This document shows positions 1 to 8,742 of a stretch of DNA of 64,000 bases, in pieces. The stretch comes from a virus: the IMG/VR virus record IMGVR_UViG_3300042558_000752, positions 1-64,000 of that record, one strand, 5' to 3'. Both the position numbers and the translations under genes were made by a program. The notes beneath the pieces are model-generated. The model saw only the letters and a list, made by a program, of their open reading frames with translations, was not told where the DNA came from and made no database searches. Position 1 is the first letter of the stretch, and the number at the start of each line of letters is the position of its first letter.

Positions 1-46
1 ATCCGGTACCTCGAGCTGCGTCTTTATACGACGGCGGTGTATACAT
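1..46 (-). CDS. possible start of a gene cut by the left window edge
   Basis: An ATG at 46 to 44 opens a frame (MYTPPSYKDAARGTG) that runs off the left edge without a stop. The codon before it is TAA in the same frame, so this ATG is the only possible upstream limit. No good ribosome binding site lies at normal distance; a GGGAG sits about 30 bases upstream. With only 15 codons visible, no family can be named and the call is weak. Confidence 0.22.
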   Translation of the reverse strand, partial: MYTPPSYKDAARGTG

Positions 47-255
47 TTACGCTAACAAATGCACACACGTAGGGTATTTCTCCCTTCTTTTTGCCTTGTT
101 GTTCTTTTCAAATAACCAAATCGCAGGTCTTAGTAGCGATCGTCATCCTTTCGGGTAGTGGTTAAGCACCTTTGCGGCAAGGTTTTCCATCCCTGTGTAC
201 ACGTAGACCAGGTTTAGAGCGCACGAAATTGAGCCTGCGCTAGCCAAAAACCGCT
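47..255. other. short region without a confident gene
   Basis: No tRNA-like cloverleaf, long hairpin or late promoter was seen here. On the minus strand one small frame (TTG at 247 to TGA at 143, 34 codons, with an internal ATG at 190) contains plausible codons, and the same frame stays open after the TGA until a TAA at 49. It could be a tiny gene or nothing. Confidence 0.3.
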
Positions 256-690
256 TTATTTTGCCTGAGATTGTTCTAGTAGACGCTGTCTAAGTATATT
301 TGATCCGCCGACTCTGACGTTTATAATGCCATTATAATAGTCATCAGTTTCTAAAACTCTGCGTTCAAACTGCTCTCGCGCTTCTAAATATGATAGTTCT
401 GCCTTGGACTTGCAAAGGTAAAGTATTTCTCTTGTGAAATTTTCCGGCCCTAATGTTTGAACGTCTGCGTTTAACCTATCAGATGAACCATAGTATTCAC
501 GCCAATCGCTTTCTACTACACTTCTTCTTTTGAGTTTTTTGCCTTTGAGTGGGGGCTTGGTACGTTTGAATTGTGCTAATTTCTTGCCTATGTACTTCTG
601 TCCGGTGGTTTTATTCGTGATTATATAAACAAAGCCAATATAGCCTTCTGGTATTTCGTCTATTATTTGATTTTGAAACGTCCATTGCAC
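256..690 (-). CDS. GIY-YIG-like nuclease domain protein
   Basis: The 144-residue protein carries the two short motifs of the GIY-YIG nuclease fold: GFVYIITN near residues 19-26 (the GIY strand, in variant form) and KYIGKK near residues 32-37 (the YIG strand), separated by a turn of the usual length. A following WREYYGSS segment may supply the conserved arginine. Family members cut DNA in homing, repair or host-DNA degradation. It is the distal gene of the gp55-gp47-gp46 minus-strand block, 11 bases downstream of a small basic protein. An AAAGAG stands before its ATG. Whether it is a free-standing homing nuclease or a phage housekeeping nuclease cannot be told. The fold is likely, the role is inferred. 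Confidence 0.6.
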   Translation of the reverse strand: MQWTFQNQIIDEIPEGYIGFVYIITNKTTGQKYIGKKLAQFKRTKPPLKGKKLKRRSVVESDWREYYGSSDRLNADVQTLGPENFTREILYLCKSKAELSYLEAREQFERRVLETDDYYNGIINVRVGGSNILRQRLLEQSQAK

Positions 691-701
691 TCTTTAATTA
701 G

Positions 702-920
702 TTAAAGCTTCTTGCCTCTCATGCCTTTTCTGGATTCTCGTTGTGTCTTGCGTTTGTCTTGTATTTCTACTCGTAGTATTGATGCCTGTGTGCGTATTTC
801 TGATAGCCATGATCTTGCCTTGATGCCTGCTTCGTCGGATTTTTTGTGATGAAATCGATCCTGCCATTTAAAGTATTCTTGAAAGGCATGGATCATGCGA
901 TCGTGTGCGTCTGAACTCAT
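702..920 (-). CDS. small basic protein, unknown function
   Basis: A 72-residue protein rich in Lys and Arg, with a very basic C-terminus (RKTQRESRKGMRGKKL), helical in appearance and without cysteines or a signal peptide. Its ATG overlaps the TGA of the gp46 gene (ATGA), so it is translationally coupled to it. T4-like phages often have a small gene beside gp46/gp47; a nucleic-acid-binding accessory is possible but unproven. Confidence 0.55.
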   Translation of the reverse strand: MSSDAHDRMIHAFQEYFKWQDRFHHKKSDEAGIKARSWLSEIRTQASILRVEIQDKRKTQRESRKGMRGKKL

Positions 921-2695
921 GCCACGATCTCTATATCATTAGAATAACTAGTAAATCCATTTTCCTTGATCACTTTCAGCACGTGATTAACTCTGCTGGT
1001 TAGGTCGTCTCTATGCGAAATCAAGAACACGTTCTTGTCACGTTCACGAGTCATGCGTTTCAACACAGCAATACTAGATTCAACACCACTAGCATCCATG
1101 CCTGAATCCACAAGTTCATCAATGAACAGCAAGTTGATACTGGTGTATAGGTTTTCCCATACATCACGGAATGCCCACGACAAAGATAAGATCAGTCTAT
1201 TACGTTCACCACGGCTTAGATTGTCAAAATCTAGATCCTGCCCCAGCTGTGTGATAATCACAGTCAAGTCATTCTGAAATTCTACTGTGTGAGGCAATCC
1301 AATCTTGTCCAAATAGTAGGTCAAACGTTGATTCAAGAACGCAAGATTCTGATCTATTATTCGTTTGCGAACAAAACTATCTTTGTTGGTCAACAATTTA
1401 TGCAAGAACTCTTGGTGGTCTTTAACACGCACCAACTCGTTGAGTCCGTTCCAATCTATTTCCTGTACGGCTGTTTCTTTAAGTTCAGTGATTTGATCAT
1501 CATATGGATTTTCTTCAGCATTCTTGATAGTGATATCACGTTCTAGTCCGCCCAAGGTGTTTTTATGATTCAATGCTTGTTCGAGATTGTCATACACTAC
1601 TGTAGGACACACACCTAGTTCACCTAGTTCAGCAAGAGCAGCGGTATGTTCGATATACTGTGAATTAGTTGCTAATGCCTGTAATGCCGCTTCTTGTAGA
1701 TCTTTGCGTTTCTTTTCTAACAGTGCTACCTGTTTGTCGTCGTGAAAGCCCTGACCACAACTGTGACAGGTGTGATTTTCTAAACTGGCAATTTCGACTT
1801 TCAGTCGATCCATGTCCTTGACTTCACGAGCTTCATCTAGTTTACAACGATTGATCCAATTATTCAATTCGTTGATGGCTTTGCGCTTGGTATTATAGAC
1901 GTCCAATGCTCGATGAGCCTCGATCTCTTGATCGATATCTATGTCCATGAGTTTTTCAATGGCCTTTGCTAGATTGGTCATTGAGGTTTCTTTTTGTTCT
2001 TCCCACATACGCTGTTTGCGTATCAGCGACTCAATGCTTTGTTGTATTCTTTCGTTGCTGGCTTTGACAGTTTCTATTCTTGTGTTTTCTGTCGCAATGC
2101 TGTCTTTGCTGATCTTAATTGCATCTTTGAGAGCTTCTGCTTTTTCTGACAGTATGGTAATACCCAGCAATTGTTCGATGATAGCACGTTGATCTGCTGC
2201 CTTCATACTCAAGAACGGTTCAGTGTAGGTGTTCAAGGCAATGAGATGTTTGAACATTTCGTGTTTCATACCAAACACTTCTTCAATGGCCTTTTGTGTT
2301 TCTCTGCTATCGCCTTGACTTTCGTCGAGGTCGCTGAGTTCCTGTTCCTGATCGTTGATGCTGAATCTCAACAGATTAGGTTTACGACCTCGCTCGATGT
2401 GATACTTAACACCATCTTTTTCAAATGTAACAGTACACAGCATGCCTTTGCTGTTGATCTTGTTGATCAGATTGTCACGCTTGATGTTAGTCAGTGCTTG
2501 ACCATAGATGGCATAGCTGAGACCGTTGATGATAGTGGTTTTGCCTGTGCCATTACGAGCTCCGCTGTCGTCACCACCTAGGTCCAGGTTCTCGCCTAAG
2601 ACCAAAGTAAGTTGTCCGCGATCGAAATCTATGGCCTGAGTCTGATTGCCCACGCTCATAAAGTTGCGTACTGTGAGATTGTTGATTTTAATCAT
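917..2695 (-). CDS. 46: gp46-like recombination nuclease subunit (SbcC/Rad50 type ATPase)
   Basis: ATPase subunit of the phage Mre11/Rad50-type complex. With gp47 it resects DNA ends for recombination-dependent replication and helps degrade host DNA. The 592-residue protein shows the family order: Walker A (GARNGTGKTT, residues 45-54), long coiled-coil arms, a zinc hook CHSCG near residue 310, then the ABC signature LSRGERNR, Walker B LLFIDEL and a switch-histidine region (FLISHRDD). Length is close to T4 gp46 (560). Its ATG overlaps the gp47 stop as ATGA, so the two subunits are coupled. Nothing appears broken. Only orthology to T4 gp46 rather than cellular SbcC is inferred, from the gp47 and gp55 neighbours. 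Confidence 0.93.
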   Translation of the reverse strand: MIKINNLTVRNFMSVGNQTQAIDFDRGQLTLVLGENLDLGGDDSGARNGTGKTTIINGLSYAIYGQALTNIKRDNLINKINSKGMLCTVTFEKDGVKYHIERGRKPNLLRFSINDQEQELSDLDESQGDSRETQKAIEEVFGMKHEMFKHLIALNTYTEPFLSMKAADQRAIIEQLLGITILSEKAEALKDAIKISKDSIATENTRIETVKASNERIQQSIESLIRKQRMWEEQKETSMTNLAKAIEKLMDIDIDQEIEAHRALDVYNTKRKAINELNNWINRCKLDEAREVKDMDRLKVEIASLENHTCHSCGQGFHDDKQVALLEKKRKDLQEAALQALATNSQYIEHTAALAELGELGVCPTVVYDNLEQALNHKNTLGGLERDITIKNAEENPYDDQITELKETAVQEIDWNGLNELVRVKDHQEFLHKLLTNKDSFVRKRIIDQNLAFLNQRLTYYLDKIGLPHTVEFQNDLTVIITQLGQDLDFDNLSRGERNRLILSLSWAFRDVWENLYTSINLLFIDELVDSGMDASGVESSIAVLKRMTRERDKNVFLISHRDDLTSRVNHVLKVIKENGFTSYSNDIEIVA

Positions 2696-3702
2696 AGTTC
2701 GTTATAGATGTCCAACAGTAGTTTTTTGTCATAGGTATCACTGTCTATGTTATTGATCTGATTCATCACAATAGTGTCAACAGATTCAAATGTGATGTCT
2801 ATGGGATTAACTGCACTTTCTACTTCTACCTTTTCCGGAATCAGCATGAGTTCACGCAGTTTATACTGCGGCATAAACTGTTCTTTGATAAAGTTTGCTT
2901 CTTCAAAGGTAATAGGCAAGTCAATGGTCACACGACAATGCATCTTTTCACGCAGCAACTGGTCTGGAGTGTCAATGATCTGACTCAGTTTATAAGTTCT
3001 ATATATAGGTTGATCAGGCCAAGAATGGTATTCAGGTTTGCCACCCCAATCCATGATCATCATGCCACGATCATCATCACCTGCATCTGCATAGTTGTGC
3101 GGGAAAGCATTGCCTATATAGACCACGTTGCCTTTTTGTTGTCGCTTGTGAAAGTGCCCAGTAAACACCAATTCTTGATTCTGAAAGTGTCCAGTCTGGA
3201 GTTGACCGTGATCGGGCATCTGCACCATGGCATTCATGTAAAAATGCGGCAGCTCAAGATGTCCGAATATGTATCTGCTTTTGAGTTGTTTTACCGTGGT
3301 CCATTCGTCTCCTATCAGCCAAGGCATGATAGTGACATTGCCTTCTGTGTGTAATTCACGTATAGGCACGATGTTAGGAAACAATCTCATAAACTCAACA
3401 GAGTTGATTTCACGTTTGTCTTTGTAGAACAGATCGTGATTGCCTAGAATAAAATAGACTTTTTCAAAACTCTGACTGAGTTTTTCCAAGTTTGACACAG
3501 TATAATTCATGGTACTCACGTCAGTGGTACTACGATTATGATGCCAATCGCCTAGGAATATGGCTGTTTCGCAGCCTTGTGCTTGGGCTGTGTCACAAAA
3601 CCAAGACACAAAATTTTCACAGTCTTGATTGTGTGTACGACTTCCGGATTTTAATCCAAAGTGTATGTCAGTGAAGCATGCAACTTTCTTAAAAAGGTTC
3701 AT
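2692..3702 (-). CDS. 47: gp47-like recombination nuclease subunit (SbcD/Mre11 type)
   Basis: Metallophosphoesterase nuclease subunit partnering gp46. All metal-binding blocks are visible: DIH (D12, H14), LGDWHHN (about 50-56), LGNHD (about 86-91), GHLELPH and GHFHKR with the final His-x-His pair. Its 336 residues match T4 gp47 (339). It ends in a 4-base overlap with gp46. A near-consensus sigma70-type promoter lies immediately upstream with its -10 box six bases before the ATG, so the transcript may be leaderless; the N-terminus (MNLFKKVACFTDIHFG) fits family starts, so a much later start is unlikely. Confidence 0.93.
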   Translation of the reverse strand: MNLFKKVACFTDIHFGLKSGSRTHNQDCENFVSWFCDTAQAQGCETAIFLGDWHHNRSTTDVSTMNYTVSNLEKLSQSFEKVYFILGNHDLFYKDKREINSVEFMRLFPNIVPIRELHTEGNVTIMPWLIGDEWTTVKQLKSRYIFGHLELPHFYMNAMVQMPDHGQLQTGHFQNQELVFTGHFHKRQQKGNVVYIGNAFPHNYADAGDDDRGMMIMDWGGKPEYHSWPDQPIYRTYKLSQIIDTPDQLLREKMHCRVTIDLPITFEEANFIKEQFMPQYKLRELMLIPEKVEVESAVNPIDITFESVDTIVMNQINNIDSDTYDKKLLLDIYNEL

Positions 3703-3708
3703 AGATTA

Positions 3709-3737
3709 ATTATAACAGAATGTAAATGTAAGGTCAA
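3709..3737 (-). promoter_or_regulatory. sigma70-type promoter of gp47-gp46
   Basis: Minus strand reads TTGACC at 3737-3732, a 17-base spacer, then TATAAT at 3714-3709. The -35 differs from consensus at one base and the -10 is perfect. The expected start of transcription falls at about 3702, the A of the gp47 start codon, leaving no leader. The promoter sits in the 37-base gap after gp55. Confidence 0.75.
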
Positions 3738-3739
3738 AC

Positions 3740-4582
3740 TCATTCTAAACTATCTGTGATAGTGACCGGTCCGGGAGCGTTCTTACCACCATTGGCACTG
3801 TTTTGGCGTGTCCATGAAGGGTTCATTCCGTTCATTTCTAGAATGTCATCACGGATGTTTTGATTGCGTTTTTCAAGATTGATAATTCTAACAAATGAAT
3901 TGGTCACAGCAGCGGTATAATAGGCAAACGGATTGTCACTTTTTGATTCGTCAAATTGTAGACCAATCTGGGTAAGCTGAAGTATGGCCTGCCCTTTCAT
4001 CTCATCGTTGTAGGTGTAACCACGAACGTTGCCTCTAGTGGCGTACCGCTCACAGAGTTTGATAAACATACGAGCTAGGTCATTGGTCATTTGTCCATGA
4101 TCCTTGGAGAACACGCCTTGATCAAGATCACCTTTCCAATGGCTTTTACCTACACAGACCAAGTTATTGTTGTCGTCGTATTTCCAATGTTGAAACGGTG
4201 GAAAGTTTACCTTGTCATGACTGTCTGCGGTGTTCTTTAGAGTTTTCTTGCGCCCTGGAGCCAGCGGGATATGTGTAAAGGTCATCACACGAAACACTAG
4301 ATCCTGTTTCTGCACTTTTCGATAGTCTACTTCAAATTCTTTGGCCGGCATTTTTTTACCAGCTGCGTACACTGCTGCTTCGTGTGCAGCCTTGGCCATT
4401 TTAGATGCTCTATTTCTTTTGGCATCTGCGATAGTGCGTATGTTCAGCTTGTCCAAGGTAGTAACAATCAGATCGTATTCTTCGTACGCAGGATCGGTGA
4501 AACTACAGTAGGTATTTTTGCTTAGGTGTATTTCTCTTAATAGATCTTTGTTGGTTAGATACTTAATTTTAGGCACAATCAT
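3740..4582 (-). CDS. 55: gp55-like sigma factor for late transcription
   Basis: Sigma-family subunit that directs host RNA polymerase to late promoters (TATAAATA type) together with the sliding clamp. The middle of the 280-residue protein carries the sigma-like helices of the gp55 family: MFIKLCERYATRGNVRGYTY, then NPFAYYTAAVTNSFVRIINLEKR and RDDILEMNGMNPSW. T4 gp55 is shorter (185); here about 120 extra N-terminal residues are present, as in several marine relatives. It lies at the head of the minus block, divergent from the plus-strand baseplate genes. An AACGGAG precedes its ATG. The many NATAAATA boxes in the window are its expected targets. Confidence 0.85.
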   Translation of the reverse strand: MIVPKIKYLTNKDLLREIHLSKNTYCSFTDPAYEEYDLIVTTLDKLNIRTIADAKRNRASKMAKAAHEAAVYAAGKKMPAKEFEVDYRKVQKQDLVFRVMTFTHIPLAPGRKKTLKNTADSHDKVNFPPFQHWKYDDNNNLVCVGKSHWKGDLDQGVFSKDHGQMTNDLARMFIKLCERYATRGNVRGYTYNDEMKGQAILQLTQIGLQFDESKSDNPFAYYTAAVTNSFVRIINLEKRNQNIRDDILEMNGMNPSWTRQNSANGGKNAPGPVTITDSLE

Positions 4583-4666
4583 TAGTTAGAATTCTCCGTT
4601 ATATGTTATATAATAGCACATTTTTATCATAATAAATAGTCTATATGACAAGGAAATCTGCTCAAA
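4583..4666. promoter_or_regulatory. divergent intergenic region between gp55 and gp48
   Basis: This 84-base AT-rich gap separates the minus-strand gp55 block from the plus-strand baseplate block. It holds the late box at 4631-4638 for gp48 and several TATAAT/TATTAT-like strings on both strands that could give an early promoter for gp55, but none has a convincing -35 partner. Confidence 0.5.
4631..4638 (+). promoter_or_regulatory. late promoter box AATAAATA before gp48
   Basis: AATAAATA matches the T4-like late consensus at 7 of 8 positions. Transcription would start near 4644, giving a leader of about 23 bases with AAGGAAA before the gp48 ATG at 4667. Confidence 0.7.
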
Positions 4667-5932
4667 ATGGCTCGAAAGACTTATCCTGAAACCCCGCAAG
4701 AAGAAGCTGATAGAATCAATCGTGCCAGTGGCGACCCTACTGGTATTTCTGCTGCACAAGTGGCCAACAATCGCTCAATCAATGAAAAAGCAACAGCGTT
4801 TTTTGGCGTCGGAGCATCTACTAAACCGTCCTCGGGTCCAGGCAGTAATCCTGTGGCACCTTTTTCATTGTTGACAGCAGCCATTTCAGACAGCTTTGCC
4901 CAAGCTACCAACGAAGGACAAGCTGCTCTACAAAGTGCGTCGTCAGATATGTCAAAACTCAAACTAGACGAAAAAGCTGCTGAACTGTCAGGCGGATCCA
5001 AATCAGGATTAAACCAGATGGCTGGTGATATAAAAAACTTTGGTAACAGTGCCATGGGTGGAAATGTCACAGTGAACAGTGCAGTTAGTGGAGCAGTAGA
5101 TAAATTAAAATCGTATGCAGGTTCAACTAGTAACATAGCAGCAGATATCTCCGGAACACTTAATAAACTCACTGGCGGCAATCTTGCAGGCGGATTAATG
5201 AAAGCTGCCGGCAGTTTTAGTGCAGCTGCCGGCATGCTCAACAATATACTTAGTCTCAAACGTGGGGTCAACGTTCCAGCGGGAGCGCAGACATTCGTTC
5301 CGCAAGGAGAAGCCATACAACTCAATGTTGGCAATGCAGACGATTGGCGTGTGCGCATAACCTGTGAATGGGGTATTTTCAACAGTTTGTTGTTTCAGCA
5401 GCTCAAAGACACCGGCGGTGTAGTCTGGCCGTATATTCCCAGTGTCACAGTCAGCACCAAAGCAGAATACTCTACTATTCCGATCACACATGGCAATTAT
5501 GCTCAGTATAGTTATAAAAACAGTGTGGTAGATGATATCACTATCAGCGGAGAATTCAGTTGCGAAACCAACGAAGAAGGCTCCTACTGGATTGCAGCAA
5601 CCACCTTTTTTAAAACAGCTACGAAAATGTTTTTTGGACAAAGCTCACCAGCAGGCAATCCCCCGATCATCTGTATACTGTCGGGATATGGTGCTCGCAT
5701 ATTTGAAAATGTTCCTGTTGTTATAAAATCTTTTTCTGTGGATTTCAAAGATGATGTAAGTTATATTCGATGCGATCCGTTCGATAATGGCAAATATACT
5801 TGGGTTCCGACACTTAGTACTATAACTGTGGTAGTGGCTCCTGTTTACACCAGACAAGGTCTAAGACAGTTTAATCTTCAAGACTACGCTCGTGGCCAAA
5901 TGGCTACTAAGAACGGCGGCGGATATATCTAA
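4667..5932 (+). CDS. 48: gp48-like baseplate tail-tube cap protein
   Basis: Structural protein predicted to sit between the baseplate and the tail tube and to help start tube polymerisation. The 421-residue protein has a low-complexity, Ala/Ser/Gly-rich N-terminal half and a C-terminal beta-rich domain (residues about 225-400) with segments typical of gp48/gp54-like tube caps, for example ENVPVVIKSFSVDFKDD and YIRCDPFDNGKYTWVPTL. T4 gp48 has 364 residues. It is the first gene of the plus-strand baseplate block behind a late promoter and overlaps the next start by one base (TAATG). No gp54 gene was recognised nearby. Confidence 0.75.
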   Translation: MARKTYPETPQEEADRINRASGDPTGISAAQVANNRSINEKATAFFGVGASTKPSSGPGSNPVAPFSLLTAAISDSFAQATNEGQAALQSASSDMSKLKLDEKAAELSGGSKSGLNQMAGDIKNFGNSAMGGNVTVNSAVSGAVDKLKSYAGSTSNIAADISGTLNKLTGGNLAGGLMKAAGSFSAAAGMLNNILSLKRGVNVPAGAQTFVPQGEAIQLNVGNADDWRVRITCEWGIFNSLLFQQLKDTGGVVWPYIPSVTVSTKAEYSTIPITHGNYAQYSYKNSVVDDITISGEFSCETNEEGSYWIAATTFFKTATKMFFGQSSPAGNPPIICILSGYGARIFENVPVVIKSFSVDFKDDVSYIRCDPFDNGKYTWVPTLSTITVVVAPVYTRQGLRQFNLQDYARGQMATKNGGGYI

Positions 5933-6231
5933 TGGCCAATTATAATAAAAACAGTCCTTGGGCAGATACTAGACAAAATAATTTCTATCTTGATTTGTTA
6001 GAAATAAGACCTGTGCCTTCTGAACCAGATGATTTTCGTTATGTGATAGAAAATCAATATAGACATCGACCTGACTTGCTGGCCTATGATGTATACGGTA
6101 GTGCAAAACTATGGTGGGTGTTTGTTCAGCGGAATATGAGTGTATTGAAAGACCCCATCTATGATTTTGAACCAGGGGTAGTAATATATCTACCTAAGAA
6201 AAATAATCTGCAAAAGTTCCTAGGAGTATAA
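5932..6231 (+). CDS. 53: gp53-like baseplate wedge protein (LysM-like)
   Basis: A 99-residue protein matching the LysM-like core of phage wedge proteins: a section YRHRPDLLAYDVYGSAKLWW followed by FVQRNMSVLKDPIYDFEPG and a final strand VVIYLPKK. In T4, gp53 (196 residues) strengthens contacts between baseplate wedges; this version keeps only the core. It directly follows gp48, with the start overlapping by one base, and is followed at once by the putative hub gene. The family is clear; the exact equivalence to gp53 rests on position. Confidence 0.68.
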   Translation: MANYNKNSPWADTRQNNFYLDLLEIRPVPSEPDDFRYVIENQYRHRPDLLAYDVYGSAKLWWVFVQRNMSVLKDPIYDFEPGVVIYLPKKNNLQKFLGV

Positions 6232-8742
6232 ATGGTAGCAAGATTTATTCCTACAGGTCAAGAATTAACTTATAAGCCAGACGGTTCGGTAGCACTGACA
6301 GGTTCTCCGGCTATTTCAGTGCCACAAGGCACAGCAGAAAATGTATCTAATCAAGATCCCACCAGACCGTCGAATCCGTTAAGAGGTGGTTTTCCGACAC
6401 AGAAATCAAACATCAAACCCACTGCTAGTTCCAGTAGGCCAGATCCAAATAAATTGGTCAAAAACCCCATGGAGGTATTTGCCAGCTCTAACATTTTGTG
6501 GACCCTGGCCTGTCTTACTCCTGCACAATTTAATGATCCTCGGTCATATAGAAATAGTCCCGGTGAGTTAACGAACATTGTGTTTTCAAGTGGCGGTAGG
6601 TTTGATGCCCAAAGACAAAAAATTTTTATAAGTCCGTCCTTGGTTACGCAAGCGCCTGAATATTATATCAACAATTTTGTAATGAAAAACATCATTGGAG
6701 CCAATGAAGCCACGGGAAATTCCAATGCAGTAAAATTTGAGTTTGACGTTATCGAGCCGCATTCTATGGGATTGTTATTACAGAGCATGCAGGCCGCTGC
6801 AATAAATGCAACTTATCTAAGTTACATGGATAATGCTCCTTTTGTATTACGCATGGACATACAGGGGTTCGATCAACTGGGTAGAATTATATCAAATATC
6901 AAACCCAAGTTTTTTGTACTAAAATTGACCGGAGTCAAATTTTCAGTTAACGAAGGCGGCAGCACATATAAAGTTGAGGCCATACCTTATAATCATCAAG
7001 GATTTTCAAGCTCGGTTAATATCTCTTACAGCGATGTTAAACTTTTTGCCAGCGGACAGGGACATGTGTTTGATATATTAGCAAGAAGTGGCGAGGGCAG
7101 TCTAGTAAATTTTTTAAATGCCATTGAAGAAAAACTTTTAAAAGATGAAGAAATAAGAGTAAAAGATGAGTATGTGATACAGTTTCCTATACTTTCTAGT
7201 GATTGGAAAAGTTCAGCAGGCAACCAAGCAGAAATAAAAAAAGCCACCGTTAATCCCAATGAAAAAGAACAGATAAAAGCAGTTCCTGCCTCTCTGATCA
7301 AGATTGATCCTCAACTATTAGATCAAAATAGCATAGCATCGGCCGGTTTTGGATTTGATCAAAATTCGGGAGGAAGACCGTTGTTCAAGCGTGCCGGTGA
7401 CCAATACGATGAAAAAACCGGTGTGATGATTAGAGACGGCATGACTATTGATCCTAAAAAACGTGCTTTTCAATTTGCTCAATCTCAATCTCTAACATCA
7501 ATTATAAATCAGATCATTCTAAGTTCTGAATATGCCACCGAAGCTATTGATCCAAAATATCTTACCCCACAGGGATATATCAAATGGTTCAAGTTAGATG
7601 TACAGATAGAATTATTAAAACTTGACGACCTCACAGGTGATTACGGCAAAAGAATAACTTTCAGAGTAGTTCCTTATTTTGTGCATCAAAGTTTATTTCT
7701 CCCTGCTACTTCTGCACCCATAGGATATTCAGAATTACTGAAAGATGTAGTGAAAGAATATCAGTATATCTACACCGGACAAAATGTTGATGTTCTAAGT
7801 TTTAACGTGCAAATTAACAATTTATTTTATTCAGGAGCCGTTCCCAAGAAAGAATCAGAAGCGGCCAAAACTGCGACACAGGATCAAAATCGTGGAGAAA
7901 AATTACCTTCTTCCACAAGCACCAACAAAGGACAAGCCCCTGAGGTACAGGCAGCACAAATGGGACGATCAAGACCCAAACGCGATGCAGAATTATTGAA
8001 AGGGTACAAAGGTGGTTCTGATCAAAAAAGTGTTGAACAAAATGTTGCAGAAACTTTTCAACAGAAATTCATCAGCGGCAACAGTGCTGATTTGGTTACC
8101 ATAGACTTGGAAATTCTAGGGGATCCTTATTGGTTGGTAGATTCAGGAATGGCCAATCATTTTTCCTCGTCAGTTGCACCTACTGATCAAATCACTGAAG
8201 ATGGCACAATGAATTATGAAAGCGGAAATGTTTATATCTATCTTACATTCAGGACACCGATTGACGTTAACACAACAACTGGCCTGTATGATTTTTCACA
8301 AATTGCCGAGGACAGTCCGTTTGGCGGTATATATCGTATTGTTCAGTGTGAAAACACATTCAGTGACGGTAATTGGAAACAAAAATTAAAATGTATAAGA
8401 ATGCCTGGACCGCAAGGACCTGAAACTGTCAAAGTTGAATCAGATAATAAATCTCCAGTGGCAGCCAAGGCTGATACTCCAGCCACTAAAATAGGTCCAA
8501 AAGAACCTCCTAAAACTTCACCTATTGATAACAGTTCTGGAAATTCAAGCGTTACCGGATCAGGTCAACGGGCATCTGCAGATCCTCGACGTTTAGATGC
8601 ACCGAGATCAGGGGGTGGATCAGGTCAACGGGCATCTGCAGATCCTCGTCGTTTAGATAATAAAGCAACTACAACTACAACATCAGACCAAGCACCGCGT
8701 GTGGTTGGATTTAGATATTACAGAGACCTAGGACAAAAATAA
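6232..8742 (+). CDS. putative baseplate hub protein
   Basis: An 836-residue structural protein between gp53-like and gp5. I do not recognise it by motif; position suggests the hub that joins tube and spike (the place of T4 gp27). Visible parts: a variable Pro/Ser-rich N-terminus to about residue 75, a large beta-rich body (about 80-560) with repeated aromatic strands such as GVKFSVNEGGSTYKVEAIPY, a charged linker (about 545-610), a second beta domain to about 725 ending RIVQCENTFSDGNWKQKLKC, and a Pro/Ser/Gly tail. The tail contains a duplicated GSGQRASADPRRLD unit. A strong AGGAG precedes the ATG. It ends in a one-base overlap with the gp5 start. Confidence 0.5.
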   Translation: MVARFIPTGQELTYKPDGSVALTGSPAISVPQGTAENVSNQDPTRPSNPLRGGFPTQKSNIKPTASSSRPDPNKLVKNPMEVFASSNILWTLACLTPAQFNDPRSYRNSPGELTNIVFSSGGRFDAQRQKIFISPSLVTQAPEYYINNFVMKNIIGANEATGNSNAVKFEFDVIEPHSMGLLLQSMQAAAINATYLSYMDNAPFVLRMDIQGFDQLGRIISNIKPKFFVLKLTGVKFSVNEGGSTYKVEAIPYNHQGFSSSVNISYSDVKLFASGQGHVFDILARSGEGSLVNFLNAIEEKLLKDEEIRVKDEYVIQFPILSSDWKSSAGNQAEIKKATVNPNEKEQIKAVPASLIKIDPQLLDQNSIASAGFGFDQNSGGRPLFKRAGDQYDEKTGVMIRDGMTIDPKKRAFQFAQSQSLTSIINQIILSSEYATEAIDPKYLTPQGYIKWFKLDVQIELLKLDDLTGDYGKRITFRVVPYFVHQSLFLPATSAPIGYSELLKDVVKEYQYIYTGQNVDVLSFNVQINNLFYSGAVPKKESEAAKTATQDQNRGEKLPSSTSTNKGQAPEVQAAQMGRSRPKRDAELLKGYKGGSDQKSVEQNVAETFQQKFISGNSADLVTIDLEILGDPYWLVDSGMANHFSSSVAPTDQITEDGTMNYESGNVYIYLTFRTPIDVNTTTGLYDFSQIAEDSPFGGIYRIVQCENTFSDGNWKQKLKCIRMPGPQGPETVKVESDNKSPVAAKADTPATKIGPKEPPKTSPIDNSSGNSSVTGSGQRASADPRRLDAPRSGGGSGQRASADPRRLDNKATTTTTSDQAPRVVGFRYYRDLGQK
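8557..8658 (+). repeat. 42-base direct repeat in the hub gene tail
   Basis: Two copies at 8557-8598 and 8617-8658, period 60 bases, differ by one silent base (CGA/CGT). Both encode GSGQRASADPRRLD in frame. The near identity suggests a recent duplication of a linker segment. Confidence 0.9.

Noticed and set aside
1-255. tRNA gene at the left edge
   Set aside because: No T-loop sequence or matching acceptor stem was found on either strand.
692-707. CTTTAA...TTAAAG hairpin as a terminator
   Set aside because: Six A/T-rich pairs are too weak and no T run follows.
4596-4615. Sigma70 promoter for gp55 or gp48 from TATAAT-like strings
   Set aside because: Several -10-like strings exist but none has a -35 with more than three matches at proper distance.
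4681-5382. 233-codon minus-strand frame opposite gp48
   Set aside because: Mirror of the Ala/Ser/Gly-rich gp48 N-terminus; no start signal.
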